Shown: positions 9,165 through 17,893, counted from the stretch's first letter. The stretch: 64,000 bases of DNA from Thermostichus lividus PCC 6715 (GCF_002754935.1 NZ_CP018092.1:1426001-1490000), one strand, 5' to 3'. Numbers and translations are program-made. Notes: generated by a model not told the origin, from the letters alone.

Positions 9165-9563
9165 CTATTGTTCCTGAATGCCAAAGGCCAATACCCAGCC
9201 CTCTAGGTCATTTTGGGTGCGTACTTTGACCCACTCGCCATCGCCACTGCGCTCAAGGATGGTAACAACTTCTTCAAAGTCGATGCTTCCTAGGGCTTCG
9301 GCCTCGCGATCAGGGCGATCGCGCACCCGTAATCCTTCAGCATAGGTTACTCGTCCGTGTTTGACTGGTGCTGGGGAGGTGCTGGCGGGAGAGGTCGCGG
9401 TCTGAGCAGTGGGTAGCGGTTGCTCTACTTCGACGTTGGGGCGTGGGGGTGCCCACAGTAAGCCAAAAATTAATGGTGTAATAATGACTGCCACAGTAGT
9501 GGCAATGAGTCCTAGCCCCAGCAGGGTACCCAACAACCATTGCAGTAAGCGCAGGAGTTTCAT
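9165..9563 (-). CDS. Membrane-anchored bacterial SH3-domain protein
   Basis: 132 residues. One hydrophobic segment (about 8-38) is followed by a Pro/Thr/Ser-rich linker (about 40-68) and an SH3b domain (about 70-128; GLRVRDRPDREAEALGSID..GEWVKVRT..EGWVLAFGI). The layout suggests an inner-membrane anchor with the SH3b domain in the periplasm, where such domains often bind peptidoglycan or other envelope ligands. It starts 3 bp downstream of the AAA ATPase stop, so it is probably the last gene of the yceD-ycf46-like transcription unit. No specific function is recognised. Confidence 0.75.
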   Translation of the reverse strand: MKLLRLLQWLLGTLLGLGLIATTVAVIITPLIFGLLWAPPRPNVEVEQPLPTAQTATSPASTSPAPVKHGRVTYAEGLRVRDRPDREAEALGSIDFEEVVTILERSGDGEWVKVRTQNDLEGWVLAFGIQEQ

Positions 9564-9566
9564 GGG

Positions 9567-11066
9567 TTAACGGCTATTGGGGGAAGGCAGCAGGCGAGAC
9601 GCAAACCGTGCCCGACCCGAGGCGGCCCACTCTTGCAGTTGGTGAACCTGTTCGCGAGCGGTGCGCGCCAAGGGAATGATTTCACTGGCAGCGTGGAGTA
9701 AATCTTCGGTGGTGAAGTCGCGATCTTGACTAAAGGCAAGATGCATGGCTTCAATAATACACTGCTCAATTTCAGCACCAGAAAAGTCAATGGTTTCGTA
9801 GGCGAGCCGATCCAAATCATAATGCCCGAGGCGATCGCCCCGTACCCGGCTGAGGTGCACTTCAAAAATTGCCCGCCGCTCATCGACGCTGGGTAAGCCC
9901 ACAAAAAAGATTTCATCAAAGCGGCCTTTGCGCAATAGCTCTGGCGGCAATACTTGGATATTATTGGCAGTGGCAACGACAAAGACGGCGGAGGTTTTCT
10001 CTGCAAGCCATGTAATAATTGTGCCAAAGACACGGCTACTGGCTCCGCCATCACCGCGGCTATCAATGCCTGCAAAGGCTTTGTCCAGTTCATCAATCCA
10101 CAGCACGCAGGGGGCAAGCGCCTCAGTAATTTGGATCATGTCACGGGTGCGGGCTTCGGATTCGCCAACAATGCCGCCAAATAACCGCCCTACATCTAGC
10201 CGCAGTAAAGGCAAGTGCCATTGGTGGGCGATCGCCTTCGCGGTTAGGGATTTACCGGTTCCCTGAATCCCTGCTAAGAGCACGCCCCGCGGATAGGGCA
10301 AGCCATAGCGACGGGCACGCTCTGAAAAGGCACCTCCCCGGCGCAGCAACCATTCTTTGAGGTTGTCGAGGCCACCAATATCCGCAATGGTTTCCTGAGC
10401 GGGATAAAAGTCAAGAATTTGGGTTTGCCGCAGGATTTGACGCTTTTCTTCAAGGACTAAATCGACATGGCTAGCGTCAAGGGTACCATTAAGGGCGATC
10501 GCCCGGCCAATGACCCGGCGAATGCGATCAAGGCTTAGCCCCTGACAGGCGCGAATCAACTGATCCAGCACTGCTTCTGAGGGAGTTGTCCCTAAACTTT
10601 GGCATAGCTTCAGTAATTCGGCATGAATGTCATCGCGACGGGGCAGCGGAAACTCCACCACCGTAACCACATCGCGGAGTTCAGGGGGTAACTGTACCGT
10701 TGGTGCTAGCAAAATCAGGTTCTTGGGTTGGGACTTTAACAGCCGTGCTAAATTCCGCAGCTTCCGGGAAATTGCAATATCGTCAAGAAACCGATGAAAA
10801 TCCCGCAGCAAAATAATCGCCGCGGCAGGGGCAGGCAATTTTTCAATGAACTCTAACGCTTGCAGAGGATTACGCTTAGCGGTACCAGTATCGTTGGCGG
10901 TTCCCTGATACCCGTCTACAAAGTCCCAGATGTAGAGAGGACGCTGGTTAAACCGCTGGCTAATGCTGTGCAGTACCGCCTCCAGACGCTCTTCTTCTGT
11001 TGTGGGGATATACAACAGCGGGTAGCGGGCACGCAGTAGCAGTTCCAGATCGGAATGGGCACTCAC
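9567..11066 (-). CDS. Ycf46-like AAA ATPase
   Basis: 499 residues. The N-terminal half (1-220) is a degenerate P-loop-like region (RYPLLYIPTTEEERLEA, IILLRDFHRFL). The C-terminal half is a classical AAA module with Walker A GIQGTGKS (about 265-275), Walker B CVLWIDELDKAF, and the sensor and arginine-finger stretch RGDGGASSRVFGT..LLRKGRFDEIFFVGLP. This matches the Ycf46 family of cyanobacteria and plastids, linked in the literature to inorganic-carbon and photosynthesis regulation, though its mechanism is unclear. It overlaps yceD by 4 bp at its start, so the two are translationally coupled. Confidence 0.88.
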   Translation of the reverse strand: MSAHSDLELLLRARYPLLYIPTTEEERLEAVLHSISQRFNQRPLYIWDFVDGYQGTANDTGTAKRNPLQALEFIEKLPAPAAAIILLRDFHRFLDDIAISRKLRNLARLLKSQPKNLILLAPTVQLPPELRDVVTVVEFPLPRRDDIHAELLKLCQSLGTTPSEAVLDQLIRACQGLSLDRIRRVIGRAIALNGTLDASHVDLVLEEKRQILRQTQILDFYPAQETIADIGGLDNLKEWLLRRGGAFSERARRYGLPYPRGVLLAGIQGTGKSLTAKAIAHQWHLPLLRLDVGRLFGGIVGESEARTRDMIQITEALAPCVLWIDELDKAFAGIDSRGDGGASSRVFGTIITWLAEKTSAVFVVATANNIQVLPPELLRKGRFDEIFFVGLPSVDERRAIFEVHLSRVRGDRLGHYDLDRLAYETIDFSGAEIEQCIIEAMHLAFSQDRDFTTEDLLHAASEIIPLARTAREQVHQLQEWAASGRARFASRLLPSPNSR

Positions 11067-11569
11067 GATGGTGGGTCAGAACGCTCTAAGGCAGATTGCA
11101 GTTGCGCTAAGGCCGCCCAGCGATGATCCGTGATCGCCTCTCCCGTTGCGGGTGGCATAATCCCACCACACTGAGGATCACAGTACTGTGGGTGGGGCAG
11201 GGCTAAGCATAACTGCTGATACAACCAATCTACTAAATCGATACGCCCTGTGGCGGGCAGGCTTTCCACAAGGTCATCCACAACATTTGCATCAGGCACA
11301 GCCGCAGTGTCCGCCAGCCAGATCAATTCCGTTGTCGTGCACACGAGCCGATGATTGTAGTACTGTAAACAGCGATCGCAACAAAGAGTGATAATTGTTA
11401 CCACATTCGCGGACACCTCCAGATAGGTCTGGCGATGACTCACGCTGACAACGCCCTGCACTGGGGTTAAGGTGGCGAACTCTGGCCATTGCGCACTGAC
11501 CTGCCATTCGTAGGTATGATCTGGCAGCCTGAGAAGATCAGGGATAAAGAGCCAGTGATGCTCGGCCAC
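11063..11569 (-). CDS. YceD family protein (DUF177)
   Basis: 168 residues. The DUF177 pattern is seen: a central cysteine pair in ITLCCDRCLQYYNHRL, an acidic stretch (VPDANVVDDLVESLPATGRIDLVDWLYQQLCLALP), and a C-terminal cysteine pair YCDPQCGG. YceD proteins in many bacteria and plastids are tied to 23S rRNA accumulation and ribosomal protein L32, and usually sit beside rpmF. Here the neighbours are the Ycf46-like ATPase (4-bp overlap) and pixD (1 bp upstream), so the usual neighbour is absent. Confidence 0.85.
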   Translation of the reverse strand: MAEHHWLFIPDLLRLPDHTYEWQVSAQWPEFATLTPVQGVVSVSHRQTYLEVSANVVTIITLCCDRCLQYYNHRLVCTTTELIWLADTAAVPDANVVDDLVESLPATGRIDLVDWLYQQLCLALPHPQYCDPQCGGIMPPATGEAITDHRWAALAQLQSALERSDPPS

Positions 11570-11570
11570 G

Positions 11571-12002
11571 CTAGGTTCCTTGGGTCATCCGATAAAGCTC
11601 TTGCAGGAAGCTAAAACACTGCTGGGGGTTCATGGAGGCAGGCTGAAAAGTAACTGCAGGGGAGTATTTTAGGCGCAGCAACCGGATGGTGTCGCTGTCC
11701 ATATCTCCCAATTGCACCAGCCGCATTGACCAATTAATAAAGGTGCGCTCATCAATTTCCTTAAATTCAATGATTTCGGCACTGTGGTGGCGGGGGTCTT
11801 TGAGAATGCGAGCGTAGGTTTCGCTAATTTTGCGGCGATCGCCCTCAAGAGTCTGCAAAAACATCCCATTGCCAAAGCAGAGCATCCCCGTAATCCCATC
11901 GCGGACATTGTTCACTTCTGACTTAGCCATGATGTCTCGCAAATCGGGGTAGGCTAGGCCATCAGTCGCCGAACTGAGGTAGAGGAGGCGGTGAAGTCTC
12001 AT
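11571..12002 (-). CDS. pixD: BLUF blue-light photoreceptor PixD
   Basis: 143 residues from the ATG at 12002. The sequence reads as a close relative of TePixD (Tll0078) of T. elongatus. The flavin photocycle residues are in place with canonical numbering: Tyr8 (HRLLYL), Asn32 (EVNNVRDG) and Gln50 (NGMFLQTLEGD). PixD forms a light-sensitive oligomer with the PatA-like protein PixE to steer phototaxis; no pixE gene lies next to it. The stop codon is 1 bp before the yceD start, so it probably heads the pixD-yceD-ycf46-SH3 transcription unit. The longer frame to 12035 has no conserved start. Confidence 0.95.
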   Translation of the reverse strand: MRLHRLLYLSSATDGLAYPDLRDIMAKSEVNNVRDGITGMLCFGNGMFLQTLEGDRRKISETYARILKDPRHHSAEIIEFKEIDERTFINWSMRLVQLGDMDSDTIRLLRLKYSPAVTFQPASMNPQQCFSFLQELYRMTQGT

Positions 12003-12435
12003 CAACAATCCGTTGCAAATCCAACACAATTCCACTATGCCATGAAAGGGATCATCCTCAGACCCTCTGAAAGACCCCTCCCTATAAGGCAGCTACTGTG
12101 TATGCACATCTTGGACATGAGCTAGAATCCAGCCTTGAATACCCTGCCACTAGTACGAGTGCGGCACAACACAAAAGAAAACACAACACAAAGGAAAATA
12201 ATTTGCGCCTTATATCCCCATCGCTAAAGCTAGGGACTTTACGGCGTTCTTCGGTCACGTCCGATGCACTAGCAGGAGTTACTGAGAACCCCGCCCTCTA
12301 TGCGCCAACATGAATACCGGGGGTAGGTCACCTGTTGAGTACCGTACCAGTTGTTTGAGCGCTACTGTGGCTGACAGTTGCTCGGTCAAACCACGGCTCT
12401 CCCTGTTTGAGGCAAGGGAGTGTCAGAATAAACAA
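12003..12435. other. Intergenic region between pixD and a tnpB element
   Basis: About 430 bp without a convincing gene. It must hold the promoter of the pixD unit. It includes an A-rich stretch with the repeated word AACACAAA (about 12170-12200). A fragment near 12288-12308 reads, on the minus strand, like an old IS605 right end (AGGGCGGGGTTCTCAG), which suggests an earlier insertion here. Two short open frames on the plus strand (12098-12313, 12310-12549) show no recognisable protein features. Confidence 0.45.
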
Positions 12436-12600
12436 GGTAAACTTCCCCGCCCTAGAAGGGCGAGGCTTTCTGTAGCCCTCCGGCTATCTCGCAAGCTAGC
12501 CAGGAGCCTCCAGGCAGCGTTACGGACTGCCCCAAAAGCGCAATATTGATTGCTCCATTTAGGTCTGCATCACCAATCCATCCGCAATGCCCACACTTGA
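12436..12600 (-). ncRNA. Predicted omega (right-end) guide RNA of the tnpB element
   Basis: By analogy with studied TnpB systems, the RNA scaffold would cover the last part of tnpB and the right-end hairpin (CCTCGCCC-TTCTA-GGGCGGGG), ending near 12436. The guide would follow at 12435 and below. The 5' limit is a guess. The hairpin is seen; the transcript is inferred from the family. Confidence 0.4.
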
Positions 12601-13609
12601 ACTTTTTTTCAGTCCTCAGCCCAATATGCAAGCAACAATGGCAGGTTTGACTGGTATAGGCAGGTGGTACAGCAACCACCTCAACTCCTTCCTTGATACC
12701 CTTGTATTCCAGGAATTGTCGCAACTGATAGAACGCCCAACTGTTAGACCGTCTCCGCTCGGTCGTGTTTCTCGGTTGCTGGTTGATTCTATCTCGAATG
12801 CCTGTCAAATCCTCGATAGCAACAATGGCATGGAGTTGTTTTGCTTCACGAATGATGGATGCACTGATGGAATGATTGAGCCATCGCTGAAAACGTCTCT
12901 CCCTCCCCGACAGCCGTTGCAGGACTTGTCGGCATCTACGCCGACTCGACCGTGTGCCCTTCGAGGCTTTTTGCTGGAGCGATGCTCTCACTTTGGCGAA
13001 ATGATCTCGGACTTGATTCAACTGCTTAGCATCCCAACCTTGATCGGTACTAGTTTTAGCGATTTCACGCCGACCGAAATCAACGCCAATCCCCTTGTCC
13101 GACTGAATGGGTTCAGGAGCTTCGTCGCTCAGTTGAATGTGGATGTAGTATCTTCCATCTCTGTGCTTGCACAGTTGAGCCGAAGTGGGTTTACACCCCT
13201 TCAGCTGGCCGCGCTGGTAGTGTCCTATTTCCAGTTTGATGTGTTCTCTACATCCCAGCAGGGTCAGGCTGACTGTCCAATCCTTCTCCCGAAAAGAGAA
13301 GATTCGGGCATCGTAGTCTGCCGAAGTTGGACGAAACGCTTTGACAGGTTTGCCCTTCACTTTGGCTGTTTTTCGATTCGCCCCAACCCTGGCGCAAACC
13401 CTGACTGCCTGATTAGCACTCAACCCAAACTGTTCTCGCAGGTCGTTATAGACCAACGACTGAATCGTTGTTTTGCTGGTTGTTTTGGGTTTGACTCGCT
13501 CATTGGCATAGTTGCAAGCAGCAGCAAACGCCTGAAGCACTGCCTCAATCTTGGCATTTTGTTCGGGTGTGGTTGCAAGTTTGCAAACTAGTGTCAGAGT
13601 TTGTTTCAT
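12452..13609 (-). CDS. tnpB: TnpB RNA-guided endonuclease, full length
   Basis: 385 residues. All three RuvC acidic residues are present: D in GIGVDFGRRE (about 178), E in VAIEDLTGIR (about 268), and D in GDADLNGAINIA (about 350). The four-cysteine zinc finger reads TCHCC..FKCGHCG. TnpB proteins cut DNA next to a transposon-specific motif, guided by an RNA from the element's right end, and help keep the element in place. A complete catalytic set makes this the only tnpB in the window that could be active. It ends close to the shared right-end hairpin, as expected when the guide RNA overlaps the 3' end of tnpB. Confidence 0.92.
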   Translation of the reverse strand: MKQTLTLVCKLATTPEQNAKIEAVLQAFAAACNYANERVKPKTTSKTTIQSLVYNDLREQFGLSANQAVRVCARVGANRKTAKVKGKPVKAFRPTSADYDARIFSFREKDWTVSLTLLGCREHIKLEIGHYQRGQLKGCKPTSAQLCKHRDGRYYIHIQLSDEAPEPIQSDKGIGVDFGRREIAKTSTDQGWDAKQLNQVRDHFAKVRASLQQKASKGTRSSRRRCRQVLQRLSGRERRFQRWLNHSISASIIREAKQLHAIVAIEDLTGIRDRINQQPRNTTERRRSNSWAFYQLRQFLEYKGIKEGVEVVAVPPAYTSQTCHCCLHIGLRTEKKFKCGHCGWIGDADLNGAINIALLGQSVTLPGGSWLACEIAGGLQKASPF

Positions 13610-13633
13610 CCTTTTATATTCTCACCTGTGACT

Positions 13634-14749
13634 ATGAAAAACAAGCGTACTAAACCTGGCAATTTCGGGGGTATTGAACCCCTCTCAATTGCCGCTCCTG
13701 TCCCTCCCCGACCTGAAGGTGCGGGGCTTCTCGGAGGTTTTCTGCGATCGCCCCTAGTGATGTCCTTCGGTTTGGCCACACTCCTCAGTGGTGGCCTGAC
13801 GCTGTGGCTGCTCCGTACTTTACTGCCCTCAACCGCAGCTTTGCCTGAACCACTCGCCGCCCCCCAGCGTCCATTGCCTCGCCCCCTTCTTGATGGTCGC
13901 AGTCCTCTACTTGGGACACCAAACATACCCAATAAAGCGCCGACAACAGCCCCTCCAGCAACCCCACACGCGAAAACCATTGTACCGGCGGTTCCACCGG
14001 TTGCCCTCCAGCCCGTGCCCCCCAGCCAAGACCCAGCACCGCAAGTGCGCGTGGCGATCGCCCGGGATCACGCCCACCTAACCGTTGGCACTGCCGTTGC
14101 CACCCCTGTTACGAACGATCAACAGCAGGTGATGACGCAATTGATCCCCTCCCAAGGGGCAACAGTGACCGCTCGCGAGGGGATTTTATTCTGGAATGGT
14201 CAACCCCTTGCTGCCTCGCTGTGGATTCGCCCCAGTAATCAACTCACCTTTGTGGGTAGTAAATGGTATCGCGGGGTTGTTCGCCTCATTGCCCAAGGCA
14301 ATACCGTCACCGCAGTGAATCAGGTGGATCTAGAGCAATACCTTGTCAGTGTTGTGGGGTCGGAAGTGTATCCTGACTGGCCGATGGCAACCCTGAAAGC
14401 GCAGGCGATCGCTGCTCGTTCCTACGCCTTGGCACAGATGTTTCAGCCCGCCAGTCGCTTTTTTGACCTCGGCAACGATGAGCGCTGGCAAGTCTATCGC
14501 GGTATTGAAACAGAGTGGACAACAGGGCACGCCGCCGTTCAAGCTACCCGGGGGATTGTCCTTACCAAGAGTGGTCGGGTGATGGTGTCGATGTATGCTG
14601 CAACCGATGACATTGTGCGGGAGGTCTTTGGCGGACGGGGCATGAGCCAAACCGGCGCCTACGAACTGGGCAAACGCGGCTATAACCACCTGCAAATTTT
14701 GGGCACTTACTATCCGGGGGCGGGTCTATCGCAAATTCAAACCCAGTGA
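13634..14749 (+). CDS. SpoIID/LytB-domain protein, membrane anchored
   Basis: 371 residues from the ATG at 13634. A hydrophobic segment (about 40-63) is followed by a Pro/Ala-rich linker (about 65-145) and a SpoIID/LytB domain (about 200-365; VDLEQYLVSVVGSEVYPDWPMATLKAQAIAARSYAL in two pieces, and MSQTGAYELGKRGYNHLQILGTYYPGA). SpoIID of Bacillus is a lytic transglycosylase; the cyanobacterial relatives lie in the envelope and their target is unproven. The first ~35 codons run through two hairpin-like sequences and adjoin the tnpB element, so the native start may have been altered. The 3' end overlaps the convergent cobA-hemD by 24 bp. Confidence 0.82.
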   Translation: MKNKRTKPGNFGGIEPLSIAAPVPPRPEGAGLLGGFLRSPLVMSFGLATLLSGGLTLWLLRTLLPSTAALPEPLAAPQRPLPRPLLDGRSPLLGTPNIPNKAPTTAPPATPHAKTIVPAVPPVALQPVPPSQDPAPQVRVAIARDHAHLTVGTAVATPVTNDQQQVMTQLIPSQGATVTAREGILFWNGQPLAASLWIRPSNQLTFVGSKWYRGVVRLIAQGNTVTAVNQVDLEQYLVSVVGSEVYPDWPMATLKAQAIAARSYALAQMFQPASRFFDLGNDERWQVYRGIETEWTTGHAAVQATRGIVLTKSGRVMVSMYAATDDIVREVFGGRGMSQTGAYELGKRGYNHLQILGTYYPGAGLSQIQTQ

Positions 14750-16258
14750 ACGTGATATTAAGGCACTCAGTAACCCTTGCACACTATGGTCTTGAGCCTC
14801 GCAGTCCACTCGCCCGAGCAACTGGCGGCAGGTCTCAGAGGTTTGCGGACCAATGCTGGCAATCTGTACCGATGCAAGAAGCGTTGCCGCCTGAGCGCCA
14901 ACCAATTGACAAAAGTGCTTAACGGTCTTGGAACTGGTAAAGGTTACCGTAGTTACCCGTCCCTCTTGCAACGCAGCTAGGATGGTGGGGTCAGCCTGCT
15001 GAGGGCAGCGCGATTCGTAGGCGGGCACTTCACTCACCGTCGCACCAGCGGCAGTAAATGCATCGGCTAAAAGGGGACGGCCACCGCTTTCAACCCGTGG
15101 AAACAGGAGACGCAGCCCAGCCACAGGCACTGGGAACTCAGCCACCAGCGCATCGGCCACAAATTCACTGGGGATAAAATCTGCCACAAGACCGTAGGTT
15201 TGCAGCGTCTGAGCCGTTTTTTCACCGACAACTGCAATCTTGAGGGTGGCTAAGGCACGGCTATCGTTGCCCTGCTGTTGCAGCCGCTGCATAAAAAAGT
15301 TCACGGCATTGTGGGACGTGAGAATCAGCCAGTCAAACTGGGGCAGTTGACTTAAGGCTGTATCGAGAGGCTGCCAAGAGCTAGGGGGAACAATTTCTAG
15401 GGTGGGCAATTCCAGAACCGTTGCCCCTGCAGCCCTTAACTGTTGGCTAAAGGGACTGGCTTGGCCAGCAGCACGGGTCACAAGAACGGTTTGACCAGAT
15501 AAGGGGAAATCGGGCATGGGCGATGTTAAGGCGGGCAGTGCTAGATCTAGCCTAGCGAAAGGGTACCGCTTTTGCGCAACGGCACCGATCACCACAACGG
15601 CGGGAGCCATATCGGGGTGGTCGGCTATGTTTAGGTACTCCTCAAGGGTGCCAAACCACTCTTGCTGCTGGGGTTGTCCCGCCCATTGCACAATAGCTAG
15701 GCCATCGTGGGGCGATCGCCCCACAGCAATCAGTTGCTCTAGGATATAGCGCAGCGAGCGAGTGGCCATCAGGAGGATTAGGGTTTCGATTTGCACAAGG
15801 CTCGACCACGGCAGGGTTTCAGGGGCATGGCCCGACACAATGGCCACAGATTGGCTCACGTCCTTGGCTGTCACACACAAGCCTGCCAGTAAAGGGGCAG
15901 CGAGGGCGGAGGTCACCCCCGGCACCACTTCTATTGCCAGCCCCGCACTTAAGACGGCCTCTACCTCCTGCTGGAGGCGGCCAAACAGTCCGGGGTCACC
16001 ACTTTTGAGCCGTACTATGCGACGATAGCGGTGGCCGTAGTCACACAGAAGCTGGTTGATCGCTGCTTGGGGTAGGGCTGCCCCACCCGCGCGTTTGCCG
16101 ACAGGAACCCTGAGGCAATGGGCAGGAGCTAAATCTAGCAAGGAGGGGTGGATCAGCGCATCGTAGAGGATGACCTCCGCTTCTTTCAGACAAGCGATCG
16201 CCCGTAGCGTCAGATCAGCCACCGTTCCTAACCCAGCACCCACAAAAAAAATAGTCAC
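14726..16258 (-). CDS. cobA-hemD: Fused uroporphyrinogen-III C-methyltransferase / uroporphyrinogen-III synthase
   Basis: 510 residues. The N-terminal half (about 1-245) is a SAM-dependent tetrapyrrole methylase: VGAGLGTVADLTLRA, KSGDPGLFGR, VVPGVTSALAAPLLAG and APAVVVIGAV. The C-terminal half (about 255-500) is HemD: VLVTRAAGQASPFSQQL, LILTSHNAVNFF, VTFTSSKTVKHF and IASIGPQTSETC. The protein would close the tetrapyrrole ring to uroporphyrinogen III and methylate C2/C7 toward sirohaem and cobamides, so it fits with cbiD at 39116. A dead ISL3 element begins 38 bp upstream of the start codon, which probably displaced the original promoter. Confidence 0.93.
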   Translation of the reverse strand: MTIFFVGAGLGTVADLTLRAIACLKEAEVILYDALIHPSLLDLAPAHCLRVPVGKRAGGAALPQAAINQLLCDYGHRYRRIVRLKSGDPGLFGRLQQEVEAVLSAGLAIEVVPGVTSALAAPLLAGLCVTAKDVSQSVAIVSGHAPETLPWSSLVQIETLILLMATRSLRYILEQLIAVGRSPHDGLAIVQWAGQPQQQEWFGTLEEYLNIADHPDMAPAVVVIGAVAQKRYPFARLDLALPALTSPMPDFPLSGQTVLVTRAAGQASPFSQQLRAAGATVLELPTLEIVPPSSWQPLDTALSQLPQFDWLILTSHNAVNFFMQRLQQQGNDSRALATLKIAVVGEKTAQTLQTYGLVADFIPSEFVADALVAEFPVPVAGLRLLFPRVESGGRPLLADAFTAAGATVSEVPAYESRCPQQADPTILAALQEGRVTTVTFTSSKTVKHFCQLVGAQAATLLASVQIASIGPQTSETCRQLLGRVDCEAQDHSVQGLLSALISRSLGLNLR

Positions 16259-16296
16259 TGAATTCTATCCTTGGGAAATATAGTGTTTGGCTAGGT

Positions 16297-17581
16297 GGGT
16301 CTATCGGACTTGGTATGCTAATGTAACATGCTATACGAAATCTGAGATATGCAGCTACTTCTAACTGATCTACTCAACCTACCTGGAATTGAGGTTGAAG
16401 ATTATACCGATGTTGCGGGAGAATTGATTCTTATAGTGGAAGCAAAGACAACCGAGGCGATTTGCCCACGTTGCCAACAAAAAAGTTGTCATTTACACCA
16501 GAATCATTGGTATCTAGTGCGAGATTTAAGCATCAGTGGACGAACCGTATTTCTTAAGATCAATCGTCGCCAGTTTAAGTGTCGAACTTGTGGTAAGCCA
16601 TTCAGTGAAACGCTCGATTTCATCGGCAATCGTCGCAAGCAAACGGATCGATTTGCTCAGTCAATCGTGCAACAGGTTTTGCACAGCAACATTCATAATG
16701 TTGCAATTTCAAATGGTCTCACTGATGAAGAAGTATGGTCAATGGTACAGTATGTCAGTAAAAAAAACTCCACGTCGATGTGAGTTCAGTAAAACGATTA
16801 GGTATAGATGAGATTTCCTTAGGTAAAGGATAAGGAGATTACATAGTTGTTTTGGTCGATTTAGAGCGGCGAATTCCCCTTGCCTTTGCGCCTTCTCGCA
16901 AGCAGGAAGATGTGAGGCAAGTGCTTGAGGCATGGGGAGCAGCAGTACTCAATCAAATTATTGAGGTGAGCATTGACCTGTCTGGAAACTATAAAAGTTT
17001 GGTTCATAAACTCCTACCGAATGCTACGGTGGTTGCCGACCGATTTCATGTTATAAACATTGTGAATCAGGAATTGGATAAGGCTCGACAAAGTATTTGT
17101 AAAGCGAATGAGCAGACGGTAAATGAAGTCCAGAAAGCCCAGATTGCAGCCGCGCTCAAACAAAGTAAATATGCGTTACTGAAGCCGGAGGAAAATCTAA
17201 CTCAGAAGCAAAAAGCAAAACTGGAAGAAATTCGAGAAGTAGTGCCAAGTCTGGCTCGAATGCATCAGGAGAAGGAATCGTTTAGAGCCATCTTTGAGCC
17301 AGCAAAAGATTGGAAAGATGGAACCTTTCAATTGCTCGATTGGTTAGCTCAAGCTCAGGATTCTTTTCAAGAGAGTGTAAGAACAATTTGTCGGTGGTTT
17401 GGTGAAGTCACCGCCTATTTTGATAATCACACAAATAGTGGTGTTGTCGAAGGTATTAACAATAAATTGAAGCTGATCAAGCGGTCAGGTTATGGGTTCA
17501 GGAACTTTGACAATTTTCAGTTACGTTGCTTAATTTGCTGGCATTTAGCTATTGATTAAGCATAACTCGGACGATAGAGCC
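16297..17581 (+). mobile_element. ISL3-family insertion sequence, transposase broken
   Basis: Terminal inverted repeats at 16297-16318 and 17560-17581 match at 16 of 22 positions and share the outer TCTATCG and the inner TATGC. Between them lies one ISL3-type transposase with two lesions. The 8-bp flanks (16289-16296 and 17582-17589) do not match, so no target duplication is left. That fits a deletion next to the element: the right flank is inside an IS605 tnpB whose other half is not on the left side. Confidence 0.8.
16349..17559 (+). pseudogene. ISL3-family transposase, frameshifted and with an internal stop
   Basis: The N-terminal part (16349-16783) has the zinc-finger pattern CPRCQ..CHLH..CRTCG and a helix-turn-helix. 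The C-terminal part (about 16768-17559) is the DDE domain (IDLSGNYKSLVHKLLPNATVVADRFHVI..GVVEGINNKLKLIKRSGYGFRNF). The frame breaks at an A8 run (16760-16767); one A fewer restores SKKLHVDVSSVKRLGIDEIS. A TAA at 16831-16833 then interrupts KGxGDYIVVLVDLERR, where a CAA glutamine would fit. Two independent lesions mean it is dead rather than regulated by frameshifting. Confidence 0.88.
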
Positions 17582-17864
17582 AGAGTGATTTGAAGCTTTT
17601 GAACGCCTCATTCACAGATTTCAACACTTGCTGTGCAGCCTGAGAATGTAACAGCTTCCCGTTTTCACTCTCCTTCAGTTTTGCGTAGAGGTTGACATAC
17701 TTCAGAACCTTGAACGGTTTCCGTCCTTGTTCAAAGAAGTATTGCCGAGACTCATACACGCCTTGGTTGTAGAGATTGTTGGCAAGACGCGCTAACTCAG
17801 TAAGCAACTGAGCAAGCTGCTTGTCAGGTTGAAAAACATCTTTTTGGACGGCTAAAAACATCAT
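17556..17864 (-). pseudogene. tnpB: TnpB N-terminal fragment cut off by the ISL3 element
   Basis: About 95 residues of a TnpB N-terminus (VFQPDKQLAQLLTELARLANNLYNQGVYESRQYFFEQGRKPF, in pieces) run into the right inverted repeat of the ISL3 element, where the last codons and the stop are supplied by the IS. RuvC and zinc-finger regions are absent. It is divergent from the tnpA at 17894, as in an intact IS605 element. Confidence 0.8.
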
Positions 17865-17893
17865 TAGGTTAAGATGGTATGCAGTTATTATAG

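Larger units (their letters stand above)
12436..13615 (-). mobile_element. IS1341-type (tnpB-only) IS200/IS605-family element
   Basis: It holds a single full-length tnpB and no tnpA. The right end (12436-12470, reading on the minus strand) carries the same hairpin core as the element at 1093-2427 and ends GTTTACC at 12442-12436. The left end lies somewhere just above 13609 and I cannot place it exactly; the end given is approximate. Movement would need TnpA supplied by another copy. Confidence 0.65.

Noticed and set aside
12587-13591. Plus-strand 334-residue open frame
   Set aside because: It is the antisense shadow of the full-length tnpB; no coding features of its own.
14330-14695. Minus-strand 121-residue frame within the SpoIID gene
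   Set aside because: Antisense shadow of a conserved domain; no start signal.
16760-16767. A8 run in the ISL3 transposase as a programmed frameshift site
   Set aside because: A TAA stop lies 64 bases further on in the restored frame, so frameshifting would not yield a full protein.
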